A stretch of DNA of 28,878 nt from CAYWBW01 sp964456745 (GCA_964456745.1 CAYWBW010000025.1:1-28878); one strand, 5' to 3'; shown: positions 1-12,267, counted from the first letter of the stretch. Notes: generated by a model not told the origin, from the letters alone. Translations and numbers: made by a program.

Positions 1-209
1 ATAAACGTAATTAAAAAAAAGACAGGTGTTGCACTTGACTATTTAATATAGGTTTTTTGATTATATTCAATAAAAAATTAATTAATTGCTTTTGTCAAAT
101 TACACTATCTTTTAATGGCAATTCCCAATCATTTTACTATTTAGGCAAGTTGAACTAATTCAAAAAATAGTGAAAAAATGTTATTATATCTTGAATACAA
201 AAACAAAAA

Positions 210-1823
210 ATGAAAATATTAATAAAAACATTGCTTCTGACATTTATTGCGTTTACAAATCTATGAGTGCACGCTGATACAATTGTTAAATACTCTGAAT
301 ACAAAGATGATTGGACTTTAGTTGATCAATACTTTGACTTTTGAAATTCAACAGATACAAGTACTGGCTATAGTGCAAGGTCTTTTCAAGTTTCCACATG
401 AACTCTAGCAAGCAATTGATGTAGCCCTAGTTCATGATGAAGTGCAGAAAATTTTGCAGAGTATTGAAACAACTTCAATTGACTTTGAAAGATTGAAATA
501 AACAATGATTTATGGAAATTTAAACCATGAATAGCTTTTAAGTCTCTTCCTGTAAACTGAGAAGTTGTATTTTGTTACAACGACTGAGATATTTTAACAA
601 ATACTACAACAAAAATTAGAATAATAAAAACACAACCCCCTCTAACTATCAAAACTATATGAAGCTCAAATGAAAAAAGAGTATTTCTTTCAAAGACAAT
701 TTGAACATACTGAAGTAATATGGAGATATTTTTCAGATGTGAACAAGAAAACTTGTTCTCTGAATTCGATACCTGAGAAATGGAAGAAAAAGTATTTCTA
801 CAATTGAAAAGATTTAACATAAAAACATCTAATGATGATTATTCAGTTAAAATTGAAACAAAAACCAACCAAGACCCTGTAGACACCCAAGACACAAGAA
901 TAATTGTGAACTGAGATATCGCAAACATGAATTTTTATTTCAATAAAGCATCAGATTCCCAAATTGAAAGCTCATCAACTGATCAATGACTTGAATTAAG
1001 CCAATATCAAAACACTATAAGATTTATTAATGAAAATCCATGAAAACTTGAAATGAGTCTTTATAATACAAAAATTGATAATGTTGATAATTTAAGTAAT
1101 TACTGAGAATTCTTATATGCAAAATGAGAATGATTATCACTATCAACGTCAGTAGATATTGCCTGACTTGAATGATACTACTTTACCTTAGTTACTCATA
1201 TTAAAGGATCAACAGCTCAGCCAAGCTTAAAAGTATACTACCTAAGCAGTTGAGAACCAATCTCCATTGTTAGATACGATGCTATTCCTTGAATTGCAGC
1301 TGCATGAACTCAAATAGAATTTGAAACTGTAGTAACTACATATAAAGATGAATGAAAAGTTGCATTCGTTGAAATTTTATTTGACGATGATAGATTTGAT
1401 AGATTAAGACTATACGGTCAAACATTGTGAAATGACACAGTAACTACTGATGAAAATTCAAATGATCAAAATACAAATGATCAATCTGCAAACATGGAAC
1501 AAACATTCAGATGAAGATATCAACTTCCATCAGATAACAGTTTAAACTGAACAACAATAAATTATGATATATATGTTATTCAAGAAAACTGAACAAGAAC
1601 AAAGGCATGAACTTGAACTTGAGAAAGTCAATTATATATCTGAACAAGGCAAGATATTTGTTTGCATCCTTCAATATGCGCTATTAGATGACTAAAGGCT
1701 TTAAATACAAGTATTCAAACCGACTTTCATAAAAAAGTTATGAGCATTTTCACTAATTACCCTGAGACATTTAACTTAAGTGATATTTATAAGAAATTTA
1801 GAGAATTAAAAAATAATAATTAA
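210..1823 (+). CDS. Secreted surface protein, unknown family (537 aa)
   Basis: The frame is open only when TGA is read as Gly. It starts at the first ATG of the frame after an A-rich leader (acaaaaacaaaaaa) and ends at TAA. Residues 1 to about 22 form a typical signal peptide: MKILIKTLL, a hydrophobic core, then a VHA-D cleavage-like site. The mature part is rich in Asn, Thr and Ser, has scattered cysteines, and looks like beta-sheet segments, including a stretch around residues 370-420 (IEFETVVTTYKDEG, AFVEILFDDDRF) that resembles an Ig-like sandwich. No family is recognised. It is the first gene of a four-gene + strand run; the next start lies 17 bp after its stop, so cotranscription is likely. 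I infer a secreted or surface-associated partner of the downstream dockerin-like and cohesin-like proteins. Confidence 0.85.
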
Positions 1824-1840
1824 AAGCAAAGTTTATTATA

Positions 1841-4800
1841 ATGTTTAATAAAATCAAAGAGTATTGGCATAAAACAGATATGCAAAAGATTGCAATTGTT
1901 GCTACCTTTGTTATTTGAATCTTACTTGCCAATGTTTGAACAAAATATTTCTATGCCTCTATAACAAGTAGTGAATTTTGAAATAAATCAAACACTGGTG
2001 CATCATGATTTGACATAGCAATACCTACGTATAATGGATATAACACAGAAAGCTGAAGCATAAACATATTTGCTTGAGAAGCTTTAACTAATATAAATGC
2101 TATTTGATTTAAAATTAAATACTCCCCTAGTGAAATAATATTTAAACAAAATATTGATTCATTTGATAGCTTTAGACCAGATATGCTAGATATTGATGTT
2201 GATAACATTAATTGAATATTAGAAATAAATATCATAAATTCGGACGCTTTTACAATAAATAAGAACTCTGATTTTGTTAAAATTGAATGAATAATTAATA
2301 AAAACCTAATAGAGTGAGATAAAATAAATCTTGAGATTAGTAATGTAGAAATAATTGATTCAAATCTTCAAATATCACAATGAAAATGAAGAGACTGAAC
2401 TATTAACATAATAGACAATCCTAATTTAGTAGAAAATCTTCTTACTCCTGAAAACGCTATAGCTACTCGAATAACATGAGCAATAATATATTTTGATGAC
2501 TATTTAGAATCAATTTGAACTATTACATGAATCACTGTTTCAAATATTATAAAAAATTGAAAAACTGTTTCATTTGAAACAAATGCTTTAAATCCTTGAG
2601 AAATTTATCAATTAAACTTATCATGATTTGATTGAAATACTCAAAATTGACTTAAGATAAATAATACCTTTATTGCATGATACAAGGAAGATTGAGTCTC
2701 AATTACTTTTGATCAACAAATAACTAAAAATACAATTAAAATCTGATTTGATACTAATACTCTTTCCAAAGATGAAATTGAAAATCCAACAAATTATACT
2801 TTTTATAATCTAAACAATGTATCATCAGAGTTAAACATCAGCTCTATATCTCTTACTGTTGATAAGGCTTTAATCACTTTTGAAAAGAGATTAGAAATGG
2901 GATCTAGATACATATTAATTGCAGATTGAATATCTGAAATGTCGAGTAACAAAATAATTTCTTTCAATGCAAATAATACTTGAGAAATATCTATATATTC
3001 TATAACTCCCAACTCTTGTGATACAAACTGATGTAATACTACAATATCTTGAGATAACTTTGAAAATAATATTGCTAAAATATTTGTTTGAAATGAAGAA
3101 ATTAATCTTTTAAACTCTCAAGACAATCAAACTATTAATATTGATATTCCAAGTTTAAATGCATGAATTCATGATATAACAATAGAAGATGTTAATTGAA
3201 AAAAAATAAGTTTAAAGCAGGCGTTTACAATAACAGAAGATTTTTTTGAACAAATAACAGTTCTTTCCTCTGAAAGTTATGCAGCTCCTTCAAAAATTTT
3301 AAATAACAATGACATGACTACTACTTTATGGGTAGCTATTGAGTGAAGCCTTTGAGTAAGCGCGATAAATAATGTTACAATAGATCTTAGGCCACTTTGA
3401 TACTGAGCAACTAATTCTATGGAAAAATCTGCCATAGTTAACAATAAAGTTTGGTTTAAACTTGAAAATGTTAAAGCATTTCAAACCACACATCTAAGTT
3501 GAACATGAATCAATCTAACTGTTACAGCAGAAGATACAAATGGTCTAAAATCTGAATGAACGATACAATTAGAAGTTACTAATAATTTAATTAGCTCTGA
3601 AGCTCCTGAAGTTTTAGATATTTCAATTGTTTATAAAAAAGAAAGCAGAGAAATCGAAGTTTATGCTAAAGTTACTGATAAAGATTGAATTTTAGATGTT
3701 GAAACCATTTCAGCAGATCTCACCTCACTTTGACTTTGATATCAAATCCTGCACCCTATTGATTCGACTTCTCAAAACCAAGATCAAAGCTCTTCAAATA
3801 CAGAAAATGATTTATGAGCTAATATTTTTAATTCTAGAAATGAAAAAACTACAAGTATATTCGCACTCAGCTCCCCTCTTAAAATACCAAGTGATAAATC
3901 TACTTGAAAATATAATATAATAGTCGATGCTTATGATAGAACATGAGGAGAGTGAACATTAAGCTTAGAATTTGATTTTAAATGATGAACACATCCTGAA
4001 TTTGTTAAAAAATATCACTCCGCTAGTAAAAATGATCCATTAAATGACTTTGTTCATTTAAGTAGATATTCTATTCCTAAAGATTGAGTTACAGCATTTG
4101 ATATGTCAGTAATAATAAAAGATGAAGATTGAATTGATGATATTGTTGAAGTACGAGCAGATATAACAAATCTCTGATGAACAGTGGCAATATTTGAAAG
4201 ACAATGAGAACAAAGATGAGTAGACTATAGCTCTGTAAAAACTTGAATCTTTTCTGTTAAAGACATTACAATTCCTGGGCATATCATTCCTTGATGGAGA
4301 GAATTTCAAATTATTGCTACAGATAAGCAGTGAAATGAAAGCATGATAAGAGCTGAAGTAAAAATTACTGATTGAGATGAGCTTAACAAATGATCTGAAA
4401 TCTTATCTGAAAAATCTTATACAAAACCTGCAATACTCATAAACGATTGAGAAACAAGATTTAGTATTTTTACTTTTGTACAAAGCAACTGAAATGAAAT
4501 TGACTCTTTAATTGTTAATTTGTGAAATATTGCAAAATTTGTTTGAAACTTTGAACATTCAGATTCAGCATATTGTAAAAATCAAACAGAGAATATTTTA
4601 TGCTTAAAGCCAGCAATAATTGAATGAGTAGACTGACAATGGTTCACTATTGATGATATTGTCATACCTAACACTACAGATCCATCTTCAGAAAGATATA
4701 AAGTTGAAACAATAATTGTAGAAAAAGGATGAAGAAAAATTACATGAAATACATACTTAAGCATATGAGATTGAGGCTTGCCAAATAGATCTTATGCTTC

Positions 4801-6118
4801 TACAAAGCTTCAAATGTCTATTTCAACTGATGATGATCAGATACAACTTGTATTTACAAACCCCTTAGAAGACAGAGAAATCAAATCTAGTATGTTTAAA
4901 ATCACTAGCGCTGATGATATTTCTGATATGCTTGCTATTAAAGAAATAAAAATTAATTCAGATAGTAACATACTTAGCCTTAGCACATCTAAACAAAAAG
5001 CATGAAAAAAATATACCATTATAGCAGATAGTAAAAGGCTCTGACTTCAAGATGACTTGTTCACTGATAATCATAAAAATTTTTACTGATATGATAAAGA
5101 TGATCTTCCACCACAATTAGTTTGAATAGAAACAGAATCAAAAACTAGAATTGCACTAACTTTTGACCAATGAATACTTCCTAGCTCTATATGAAATACA
5201 TCTGATCATTTTGAAATATTTACAAGAGAAAATGAAAGCAAAGAATTGAAAGTATTATCTCACTGATTTTCACCTGCTAATAATAAAATTTTATACATAA
5301 GCACAAAAGATCAAACAAGAAATCAAAACTATATGATAAGAGTAAAAAATGTATTAAGTGCAGCATGAGTTCCAGTTGGTGGCTATAAAAGAAAATTTTC
5401 AAATTATTCAAAAACTAAATACTTTTGAATCACAAAACAATTTACTGGATTTAATATGTTAGCTTCTGCAGAAGAAAGAAATAAATCTGCTTTTGAATTA
5501 TCAAATCCAACAAAAGGTAAGTGTATTAATTTTTTAGATTTTACAATGTTTTCACAAGACTATAAAAAATGAGTTCCTAGTAGCGATTATTTTGACTATG
5601 ACTATAACAATAAAATTGATTTCAAAGATTTTACAATGTTTAGTACACAATATTGAAAATGTGGTGAAAATGAAATTAGTAATAACGCAAATGAAGAAGA
5701 CGAAGAAGACGAGGATCTAAGTGGTCAATGTGACAGCACTGTTGTATGAACACCTGATGCTAAAAATCCATCCTGTGATTCTTTCTTTATTTGATACCAA
5801 TATGAAAACGATACAAATACATGTATTGAAAAATGAGTTACTTGATGCACATTTGAAACTCCTTTTTCAAATATAAAAGAATGTCAAAGTTCTTGTGTTA
5901 AAACAGAAATTGAAACTATTGAAGAAGAAGAGCAAATTCATCCATCAGCTGAAGAAATACAATATAACGAAGAAGAATTTGAGAATTTTGAAGAAGAATT
6001 ATGATATCCCGAAGAAGAATTTGAAAATTATGAAGAAGAAACTGAAATCGAAGAAACATTTAACCAAATTAACAATAAGGAGCTTGCTCCTGAACATTTA
6101 TCAAATTTATTTAATTAA
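1841..6118 (+). CDS. Large membrane-anchored surface protein with C-terminal dockerin-like EF-hand pair (1425 aa)
   Basis: A single uninterrupted frame with TGA=Gly. Residues about 16-35 form an N-terminal hydrophobic segment (signal anchor or uncleaved signal). A long region of beta-rich, Ig/Fn3-like modules follows; recurrent D-x-DG-I/V patterns (TDKDGILD, IKDEDGIDD, ITDGDE) mark module boundaries. At residues 1228-1275 there are two copies of the pattern I-N/D-F-x-DFTMFS. The second is a good calcium loop (D1252, D1254, N1256, I1259, D1260, D1263); the first keeps only I, N and D of the loop and is degenerate. This spacing and the repeated FxDFTMF helix match dockerin type I domains. A Cys-containing stretch and a Glu-rich tail (about residues 1365-1410) end the protein. 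The next gene, 9 bp downstream, encodes a cohesin-like domain, the natural binding partner of dockerins. The dockerin assignment is fairly firm; the upstream modules are unnamed. Confidence 0.85.
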
Positions 6119-6127
6119 TTAAAAGCC

Positions 6128-7207
6128 ATGAAATCAACAAAAATCATCCTCGGACTAGTTCTAAATCTAACAATACTATTAGCTACAAATGTCTATGCAA
6201 TTGAAGCCAATAATACATTTGAGCTTAGTCTAATTTCAAATGATTGAACAAATGCAGTAGTCGACTTGCATGTAATCAATCCATCAAATCAAGAAATTGC
6301 GTCAGTGCAATCTTGGCTAGAATTTGATATAAATAAATTAAAATGAAAATCAATAGAAACAAATTCGTCTCCATTTGACTTTGTAATTCCTTGAGAATCA
6401 AATTTTGACTGAAATATTGTTAAAATATGAAGATCCTCACTTTGATGAGACACAAGTTGAGAAAAAATATTTGTAGCTAGAATCATGTTTGATATTATTT
6501 CAAGCTGATGAGAAATAAAATTTCATGACTATCAACCAGGAGAATGATGACATGTTTCAATACAGGTATTTGATAATTGATTTCCAATTAATACATTACA
6601 ATGAGAACCGAGTAGTTTAAAACTTGAAGATAGTCAAGAACAAAGTGTTCAAGTCGAAGAAGTGACAAATCCAGTATGAAATACTAGCATTACTAGTCCT
6701 GTAAAAGAAACTACCTTAGAAAGACCAGCAAATCTAATGATTACATCAACTCCTTGAAATGTTACTGTAAAATGGGATAAAGTTACAGGTGCAAATAATT
6801 ATTATCTATATTATTCAAAATCATCTTGAAGATATTTAAATAGAAGAATGGTTTGAAATACCGATATTTACAAACTTCAATGAATGGAAACATGAGTTCA
6901 GTACTTTTTTGCCATAACTGCAGTTTGAGAAAATGCAAATGAATCAGATTATTCAAATGAAACAGCAATAATCATATGAAATCCTAACACATCAACAAGT
7001 CCTCTTATAAAAAAAGATAGCAATATAACTTGAAATAAAATTGTAAATCAAATCAAAAATGTAATAAAAAAAGATAGCAATAAAAATATTTGAGCTAAAT
7101 GAATAAATAAAAACTCAGAAACATGACCGAAAGAAATACTAATGATATCTACTATATTAGCTGTAATTATATCTATGTATTTTCACAGAAAAAAGAAGTA
7201 CTGCTAA
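6128..7207 (+). CDS. Cohesin-like domain plus fibronectin type III protein with C-terminal membrane anchor (359 aa)
   Basis: It starts at ATG 9 bp after the preceding stop. Residues 1 to about 20 are a signal peptide ending VYA. Residues about 22-160 resemble a cohesin/carbohydrate-binding fold: VVDLHVINPSNQEIASVQSW, then LEFDINKLKGKSIE, FDFVIPGESNFDGN and IVKIGRSS are typical of the cohesin-domain family seen in CPR genomes. Residues about 197-285 are a fibronectin type III domain (NVTVKWDKVTGANNYYLYY, then GVQYFFAITAVGENANES). After a Lys/Asn-rich linker, residues about 335-352 form a membrane helix followed by HRKKKYC, a positively charged cytoplasmic stop. The topology is thus extracellular cohesin and Fn3 with a membrane anchor. 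Its position directly after a dockerin-like gene suggests it tethers that protein at the surface. The cohesin call rests on motif resemblance, not a profile search. Confidence 0.82.
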
Positions 7208-7241
7208 ACAATAAATTCAAATAAAAAATAAATAAAAAAAC

Positions 7242-8294
7242 ATGAAAGCAAATTGGAAAACTATCAAAAACAAACAAGATACTTTTAACATTAGTATCAA
7301 ACAAATAACCAATGGTCAAAACTATAAATCTTTTATATGATGAAGAAAAAAAACCTTGGCCACTTCTTTTGTAATACTAGCTATAGCAATAGCAATATCT
7401 TCATTTTGATTAAGTTATTACAAACAAATCTACTATGCAGACATACAACTTTCATGACTTCTGGATATTAAACAAGATTCTGCCAATGAAATTAGTGAAG
7501 AAGAAATATTAGCAGAAGAAATTGATAAAATTAGTGAGGAGGAAGTGTTGGCAGAGGAAGAAATTGATGAAATTAGTGAAGAAGAAATATTAGCAGAAGA
7601 AATTGATAAAATTAGTGAGGAGGAAGTGTTGGCAGAGGAAGAAATTGATGAAATTAGTGAAGAAGAAATATTAGCAGAAGAAATAATTGATGATACGGCA
7701 TTCGAAGTCATTCTAAATGAAAATGAATTAGCACAAGAAGAAAACGAAGAAGTAATTGAAGCTAATCAAGATATTGAAAACATTGACACTCAAAGTCTTG
7801 AAAATCAAATATTAGAAGAGGAAGAAATAATAAATTTCTTTGAAGAAGAAGATCAATGAGAAAATGTAATAGACTCTCTATTTTGAGATTGAAATCAAGA
7901 AACAACTCAAGAAGAAAGCATTATTCAAACTACTATAGATTCCTTAAAAGAAACCCTTTTATGATGACAAAGTGCATTTAGAATTAACACACACATTGTT
8001 GATCCATATACAATTAGTAATATAGAAAAAATCAATAACGATAAATATTGATCTCTTGATAACAATAATACAGATCAAGAATTTCAATTAATGCACTGAT
8101 CAGACTACATCGAAAGTGAAAAGATAGAAACAATAACTGAAGAAGTATACAATCATACAGATCAAATCATTCACAATTCAGCACCAGCAAAAGAAAACCT
8201 ATCATTTACCTGACCAAGTTTTATAATATTTCTTAATTCAGTATTTGCTATATTACTTTCAATAATTTTCTTTAGACTAAAAAAAGTCTCTTAA
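7242..8294 (+). CDS. Acidic-repeat protein with membrane segments at both ends (350 aa)
   Basis: It starts at ATG after an A-rich leader, 34 bp past the cohesin-like gene. Residues about 38-60 are a membrane helix (SFVILAIAIAISSFGLSYY) preceded by basic residues, and residues about 325-344 are a second one followed by RLKKVS. The region between is extremely acidic. It begins with a 27-residue repeat (ISEEEILAEEIDK then ISEEEVLAEEEIDE) present in two full copies plus a partial third, nearly identical in DNA, probably forming a long helix or coiled coil. The rest is Glu/Asn/Gln-rich. No family is recognised. As the last gene of the surface operon it could be a periplasmic-type spacer or scaffold, but function is not evident. 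It ends convergently, one base from the stop of the minus-strand DUF4012 gene. Confidence 0.82.
7491..7690 (+). repeat. 81-bp in-frame tandem repeat (2.4 copies)
   Basis: Copies begin at 7491, 7572 and 7653 (partial). Each 81-bp unit encodes 27 residues built of two similar halves (ISEEEILAEEIDK and ISEEEVLAEEEIDE). The DNA of the first two units is virtually identical, including codon choice (attagtgaagaagaaata, then attagtgaggaggaagtg), so the duplication is recent and lies within one gene. Confidence 0.9.
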
Positions 8295-8295
8295 T

Positions 8296-10143
8296 TTAGT
8301 AGCTTCATAAAATAAGTCATGGCTGTTTCCAAATCATTATATCCGACTTCGAAATTGTATTTTCACTTTTAAAATCTAATTTAATAATAATACTATCGCT
8401 TGGATATATTATTGGAAGCTCAATTTCATACACATTCAAAGCTCACTGTTGCCAATTTCTTGATGAGATATTTATAGATTTTTTTCATTCAGATTTTGAA
8501 ATAAGTTCTCAAGATTGCATCAAAAGTGAATACTCAATAGGCATATATAACTGAAGTACGGTTCTATTTCATCAATATCACATAATGTCTTTAAGTATCT
8601 TTTTATTTTTAGCCACTTCAAAATTATTAGTTAAATATTGCCACCTATCTTCTCATTGACTAGTCCAATCGTGAGATCTCATTATATCTAATGAAAATTC
8701 AAAATCAGATTTTTTATTAATCTCATAATAAGTTTCAATAAACTTATCTGACTTATTTCATGATATCGAAGTAAATATTGGAGCTATAAAATTCTCTTTT
8801 GGCAAACCGCTTTTAAATCAATGTTTCTTTATTAAACCATTTACATCATCATGCAAAGATACAAGCTGCAAACTGCTGCCAGAAAACATCTTATCTTTCA
8901 ATTTATAAAAATTTACAAAACACGATAAGTCATCTTCCTTCAAACATCCTACAACTTTTTCAGTAAATGCTTTGTGAAAGTCGTTCAATAAAACAAATTT
9001 AGCTGGAACAAATTCTGTTCAAGAAGAACCTTCAATAAAATACTGCATTATAAAATCAAAATTCTCACTATTAACACCTATATTATAATAATCTAGCCTA
9101 ACAGGTCATAAAATTTTTAAAAAATCTGATACAATTGTCTTATCAATAAATATAAAATGATCGATTGTCTCTCATCATGCTTTTTCAAAAAAATTGTTAA
9201 AATTTTTAGCTGCAATATTTAAGTCAGGATTAATATTAGAATCCCTTAGCGACCAAGATTTATTTCAAACTAAAACTTGTCATTCATATGGCGGCCTGAT
9301 TTTCTCATACAATTGTCAATCAAATTCATAAATATCGTGGAGATTATATTTAAGCAAATTTCAATTATTAAATTTAACTATCATGAAAGATCAAATAAAT
9401 CATCAGGTTGGACGTATCTCGTTTGAATTTTGAAATAAAATTGCAACAGTGGAAAGTCAACTTTCTCAAGTAAACTGCAAAATAAGATCTGAATAATTAG
9501 AAATATCCACTAACAAATTCTCAAGCAACTTAATATTATTATTAATTATTCAAATATCATTCTTAATCTTATCTGATAAAAATATATAATTAATTGAATC
9601 AATTTCATTTTTTAATTTATCAATTAACAATATTAGCTTATCAATACTATGATTCATATCCTTGACCGGATTATTAGATCAAACCTTTTTATTAAAAATA
9701 TCTTTATAGCTTTTTTGAAAATTAATTATTTCTTCTGATAATGGAATAAATATATCAAAAGCTCTTTCAATTTTGGAAAAAATATTTGAAATTCCAAATA
9801 TTTTAAAAAGAGGTTTTTGTTTGTATTCAAATAACTTCTGACTTATATCTAACCTTTTTGATTTTAAATCAGATAAATCTTTCTTAAGTCATGAAATATT
9901 CTTATCATTTAGATGTTTGCTAACTTTCAAACTAAGTATTTCAAATGATGCTTTTTGATTTTTAAAATAAACAATATTTGATTTATAAAATAAAAAAAGA
10001 TCTAAACAAAATAAAAAAAAACAAGTAACAAAAATAGACAATATGCTTATAATCACAATCCTTAATGTAGAATGCTTTTTTTTTCACTCTTTATGAGATC
10101 AAGAATTCCAAGCATAATCGCCATCATTATTTCACTCATGCAT
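8296..10143 (-). CDS. DUF4012 membrane-anchored protein (615 aa)
   Basis: Read on the minus strand with TGA=Gly from ATG (CAT at 10141-10143) to TAG/TAA-type stop (TTA at 8296-8298). Residues about 28-53 form a membrane helix after a charged N terminus. A helical, Lys/Asp-rich region follows. Around residues 235-250 the sequence NSNEIRPTGGFIGSF is the hallmark of the DUF4012 family (N-x-E-I/L-R-P-T-GG-F-I-G-S), followed by features of that family: LHDIYEFDGQL, RPPYEG, GGETIDHFIFIDKTIVSDFL and ILGPVRLDYY. The protein therefore has a cytoplasmic N terminus and a large external domain. DUF4012 proteins are common in CPR and Actinobacteria and related to LytR-type envelope proteins by context; their function is unknown. 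It lies 80 bp downstream of grpE on the same strand and may share its transcript. Confidence 0.9.
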
Positions 10144-10223
10144 AACAATAGTTTAATTTAAATTTTTAAAGCTCATAGTTAAAAAGATATCTATTTTTCT
10201 ATCTTATTTTACTTTTTAAAAAA

Positions 10224-10811
10224 CTATTTCTTAGATCAAACTATTACCTTTGCTATCTTTACAATACCTCATTCATATTCAAATCATTCTTCTAAAACTT
10301 TTGCTACCTGTTCATTGCTAATATTTGGATCTTGCATCAATGCTTCCATTTTAGTTGCATCAAATTTTTCTTTTAATGCTTCAATTTTCTTAAGTCATTT
10401 CTTTTCAAGTTCTCAAATGAAGTTATCTTCAATTAGGCAAATTCATTTCCAAAAATCAGAAATTTTAATTTCTTCTGGGCATTGCTGAGCTGCTCTATTA
10501 AAATCTTCAAAAAATGATACTACTACTTTTAGTATTCAAATTGCTCACATATTCATTAAACGAGCACTCTCTTCTCTGGTTCTTTTTTTATAATTATCAA
10601 ATTCGGCAAGCAATCTTGCATATTTTTCATTATCTTCACCTGAGTCCGAAGAAGTATCATCAGCAGATTCTTGAGCCTCTTGCTCATCTAACTGTTGTTC
10701 ATCATTTTTAAGCTTATCAATCTTCTCTTGAAGATCTTCTAAATTTACATCTTTGTCTCAAATATTAGAATCATCTTGAGAACTTTGATTTGTTTTTTTA
10801 TTGTCTTTCAT
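10224..10811 (-). CDS. grpE: Nucleotide exchange factor GrpE (195 aa)
   Basis: Minus-strand frame with ATG at 10809-10811 and TAG at 10224-10226. GrpE is the ADP/ATP exchange factor and dimeric cochaperone of DnaK. The first 60 residues are acidic and coiled-coil-like (VNLEDLQEKIDKL), then comes the diagnostic stretch YARLLAEFDNYKKRTREE at about residues 65-82. The C-terminal part keeps the family pattern: a GLKKIEALKEKFD core, a partner region with P-N, and an EEGFEYEGGIVKIAKVIVGS end that corresponds to the beta-wing domain closing with V-V-S-K. Length is normal for the family. No dnaK or dnaJ is in the window. The intergenic region to the right contains a candidate promoter. Confidence 0.93.
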
Positions 10812-10826
10812 ATCTAATAAAATTAA

Positions 10827-10856
10827 ATTATACTTAGTGTCCAAAAAATATATCAA
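10827..10856 (-). promoter_or_regulatory. Candidate sigma-70-type promoter of grpE
   Basis: On the minus strand TTGATA (complement of 10851-10856), an 18-bp spacer and a perfect TATAAT (complement of 10827-10832) lie 16 bp before the grpE start codon. No CIRCE or other heat-shock operator was seen beside it. Confidence 0.5.
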
Positions 10857-10890
10857 TTAAAAAAGAAAAGTAAACAATATTTTTTCAAAA

Positions 10891-11271
10891 ATGAGTCAAA
10901 TATTAAAAGTTTTAATTTATTTTTCAATATCAGCAGTAATAGGAATTACTAGCCTGGTAGCTATTATACACTTCCTTTCACCTTACTCATTTTGAATAAC
11001 TGCAATCTGATTATTTTATTTTACTCTGTTTCTGACTATATTTTCCTCATTTACTTGCGCATGAATCATTATTAGATTTCTATTTGCTAATACAATAGAT
11101 CTAAAAAGCTTTATTAATAGCTCTGCAAGACAGGCTTCAATAGTATGAATACTTACCTGCGTTGTTTTCTTTTTTCTTCATAAGACATATTTTTCATTAT
11201 TAAATTTATTAATTTTAATATTAATATGAATATTTATTGAAATATTTTACTATTGGACTAAAAAAATATAA
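10891..11271 (+). CDS. Small multi-pass membrane protein (126 aa)
   Basis: It starts at ATG after an A/T-rich leader and ends at TAA. Four hydrophobic segments (about residues 5-29, 33-56, 76-95 and 98-118) with short loops and basic residues between segments 2 and 3 (IIIRFLFANTIDLKSF, SSARQAS) indicate a four-helix inner membrane protein. The TAA stop overlaps the ATG of mltG by one base (TAATG), so translation is probably coupled. No family is recognised. Small membrane proteins are often found beside mltG in CPR genomes, but a link to peptidoglycan processing here is inference from the overlap. Confidence 0.82.
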
Positions 11272-12263
11272 TGATCAAATTTATAATATTTTGCTTTTCA
11301 GCTATACTTATTGCCTTTTTTATAAGCTATAATACTTACACAAATGATGTTAATATAAATGAAGACACAATAAAGAAAAGATCTGTAAATATCCCACTGT
11401 GAACACCAATAAAAATGGTTTGAGAAATACTCTTGGAAGAATGAATAATTAATCACAAATGGACTTTTTTTACTTATTTAAAATTAAACAAACTAGAATG
11501 AAAAATTCAAGCTTGAGATTATATTTTTAATACGCCTATTTCCCTTATAGATCTTTGAAATCAACTTCAAAACTCAAAACAAGAAGAGCTGAGAATCATG
11601 ATTCCAGAGTGATCAACAATAGATGATATTGATAGAATATTATCCGAAAAAGAATTAATAAAAAGCTGAGAATTTATTCAATGTTCAAAAAGCTGCCTTT
11701 TTCCTGAACATAATTTTTTCTTTGATGGCAATCTTGAATGATACCTGTATCCTGATACTTACTTTGTCCCAACTAACAACTTTACTCCAGAAAAATTTGC
11801 AAAAAGAATGCTTAATAATTTTCAAACTAAAATACTTACAAGTAAAAATATGGCTGAATATAAAAAACAATGAAAAAAATTAGCTGATATTGTAATCATG
11901 GCATCTATTATTGAAAGAGAAGAGAGAAATAGAAAAAATATGCCAACTGTAGCTTGAATATTATGGAAAAGGCTGAGAGAAGCAATACCACTTTGAGCTG
12001 ATGCAACCACAAGATATTATAAAAAATCAAAAAACTGAGTGCTCTATAAAGCCGATTTTCAAGAAGACAATCCTTACAACACTAGAAGAAACAAATGACT
12101 ACCTCCAACAGCAATATCAAATCCTTGAATCGATGCTTTCAAATCCTCTCTTTATCCTAAAAATTCTGAATATTATTACTATCTTCATTGAAATGATGGA
12201 CAAATACATTACTCTAAAACTAATGATGAACATAATTTTAAAAAATTCAAATATATCAAATAG
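11271..12263 (+). CDS. mltG: Endolytic murein transglycosylase MltG/YceG-like (330 aa)
   Basis: MltG cleaves nascent glycan strands and ends peptidoglycan polymerisation. The start ATG overlaps the previous stop. Residues about 3-20 form the single N-terminal membrane helix. A substrate/LysM-like region (about 45-95: IPLGTPIKMVGEIL, KIQAGDYIFNTPISLIDL, MIPEGSTIDDI) precedes the catalytic half. The latter has LEGYLYPDTYFVP, then MASIIEREERN with the catalytic Glu at residue 215 (matching E218 of the E. coli enzyme), then GADATTRYY, NTRRNKGLPPTAISNPG and YYYYLHGNDGQIHYSKTNDEH, all family hallmarks. Length is typical. The Gly of LEGYLYPDTY and of ISNPG are TGA codons, which supports the recoding. 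It is coupled to the small membrane protein upstream and followed by a hairpin. Confidence 0.95.
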
Positions 12264-12267
12264 ACTT

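Noticed and set aside
35..67. Promoter TTGACT plus downstream TATATT for the first gene
   Set aside because: The spacing (21 bp) is poor and the distance to the ATG is more than 140 bp; no convincing -10 at 16-18 bp was found.
7491..7690. Minus-strand Ser/Ile-rich repeat protein opposite the acidic repeat
   Set aside because: It is the antisense of the Glu-rich coding repeat; the plus frame continues into membrane segments on both sides and fits the operon.
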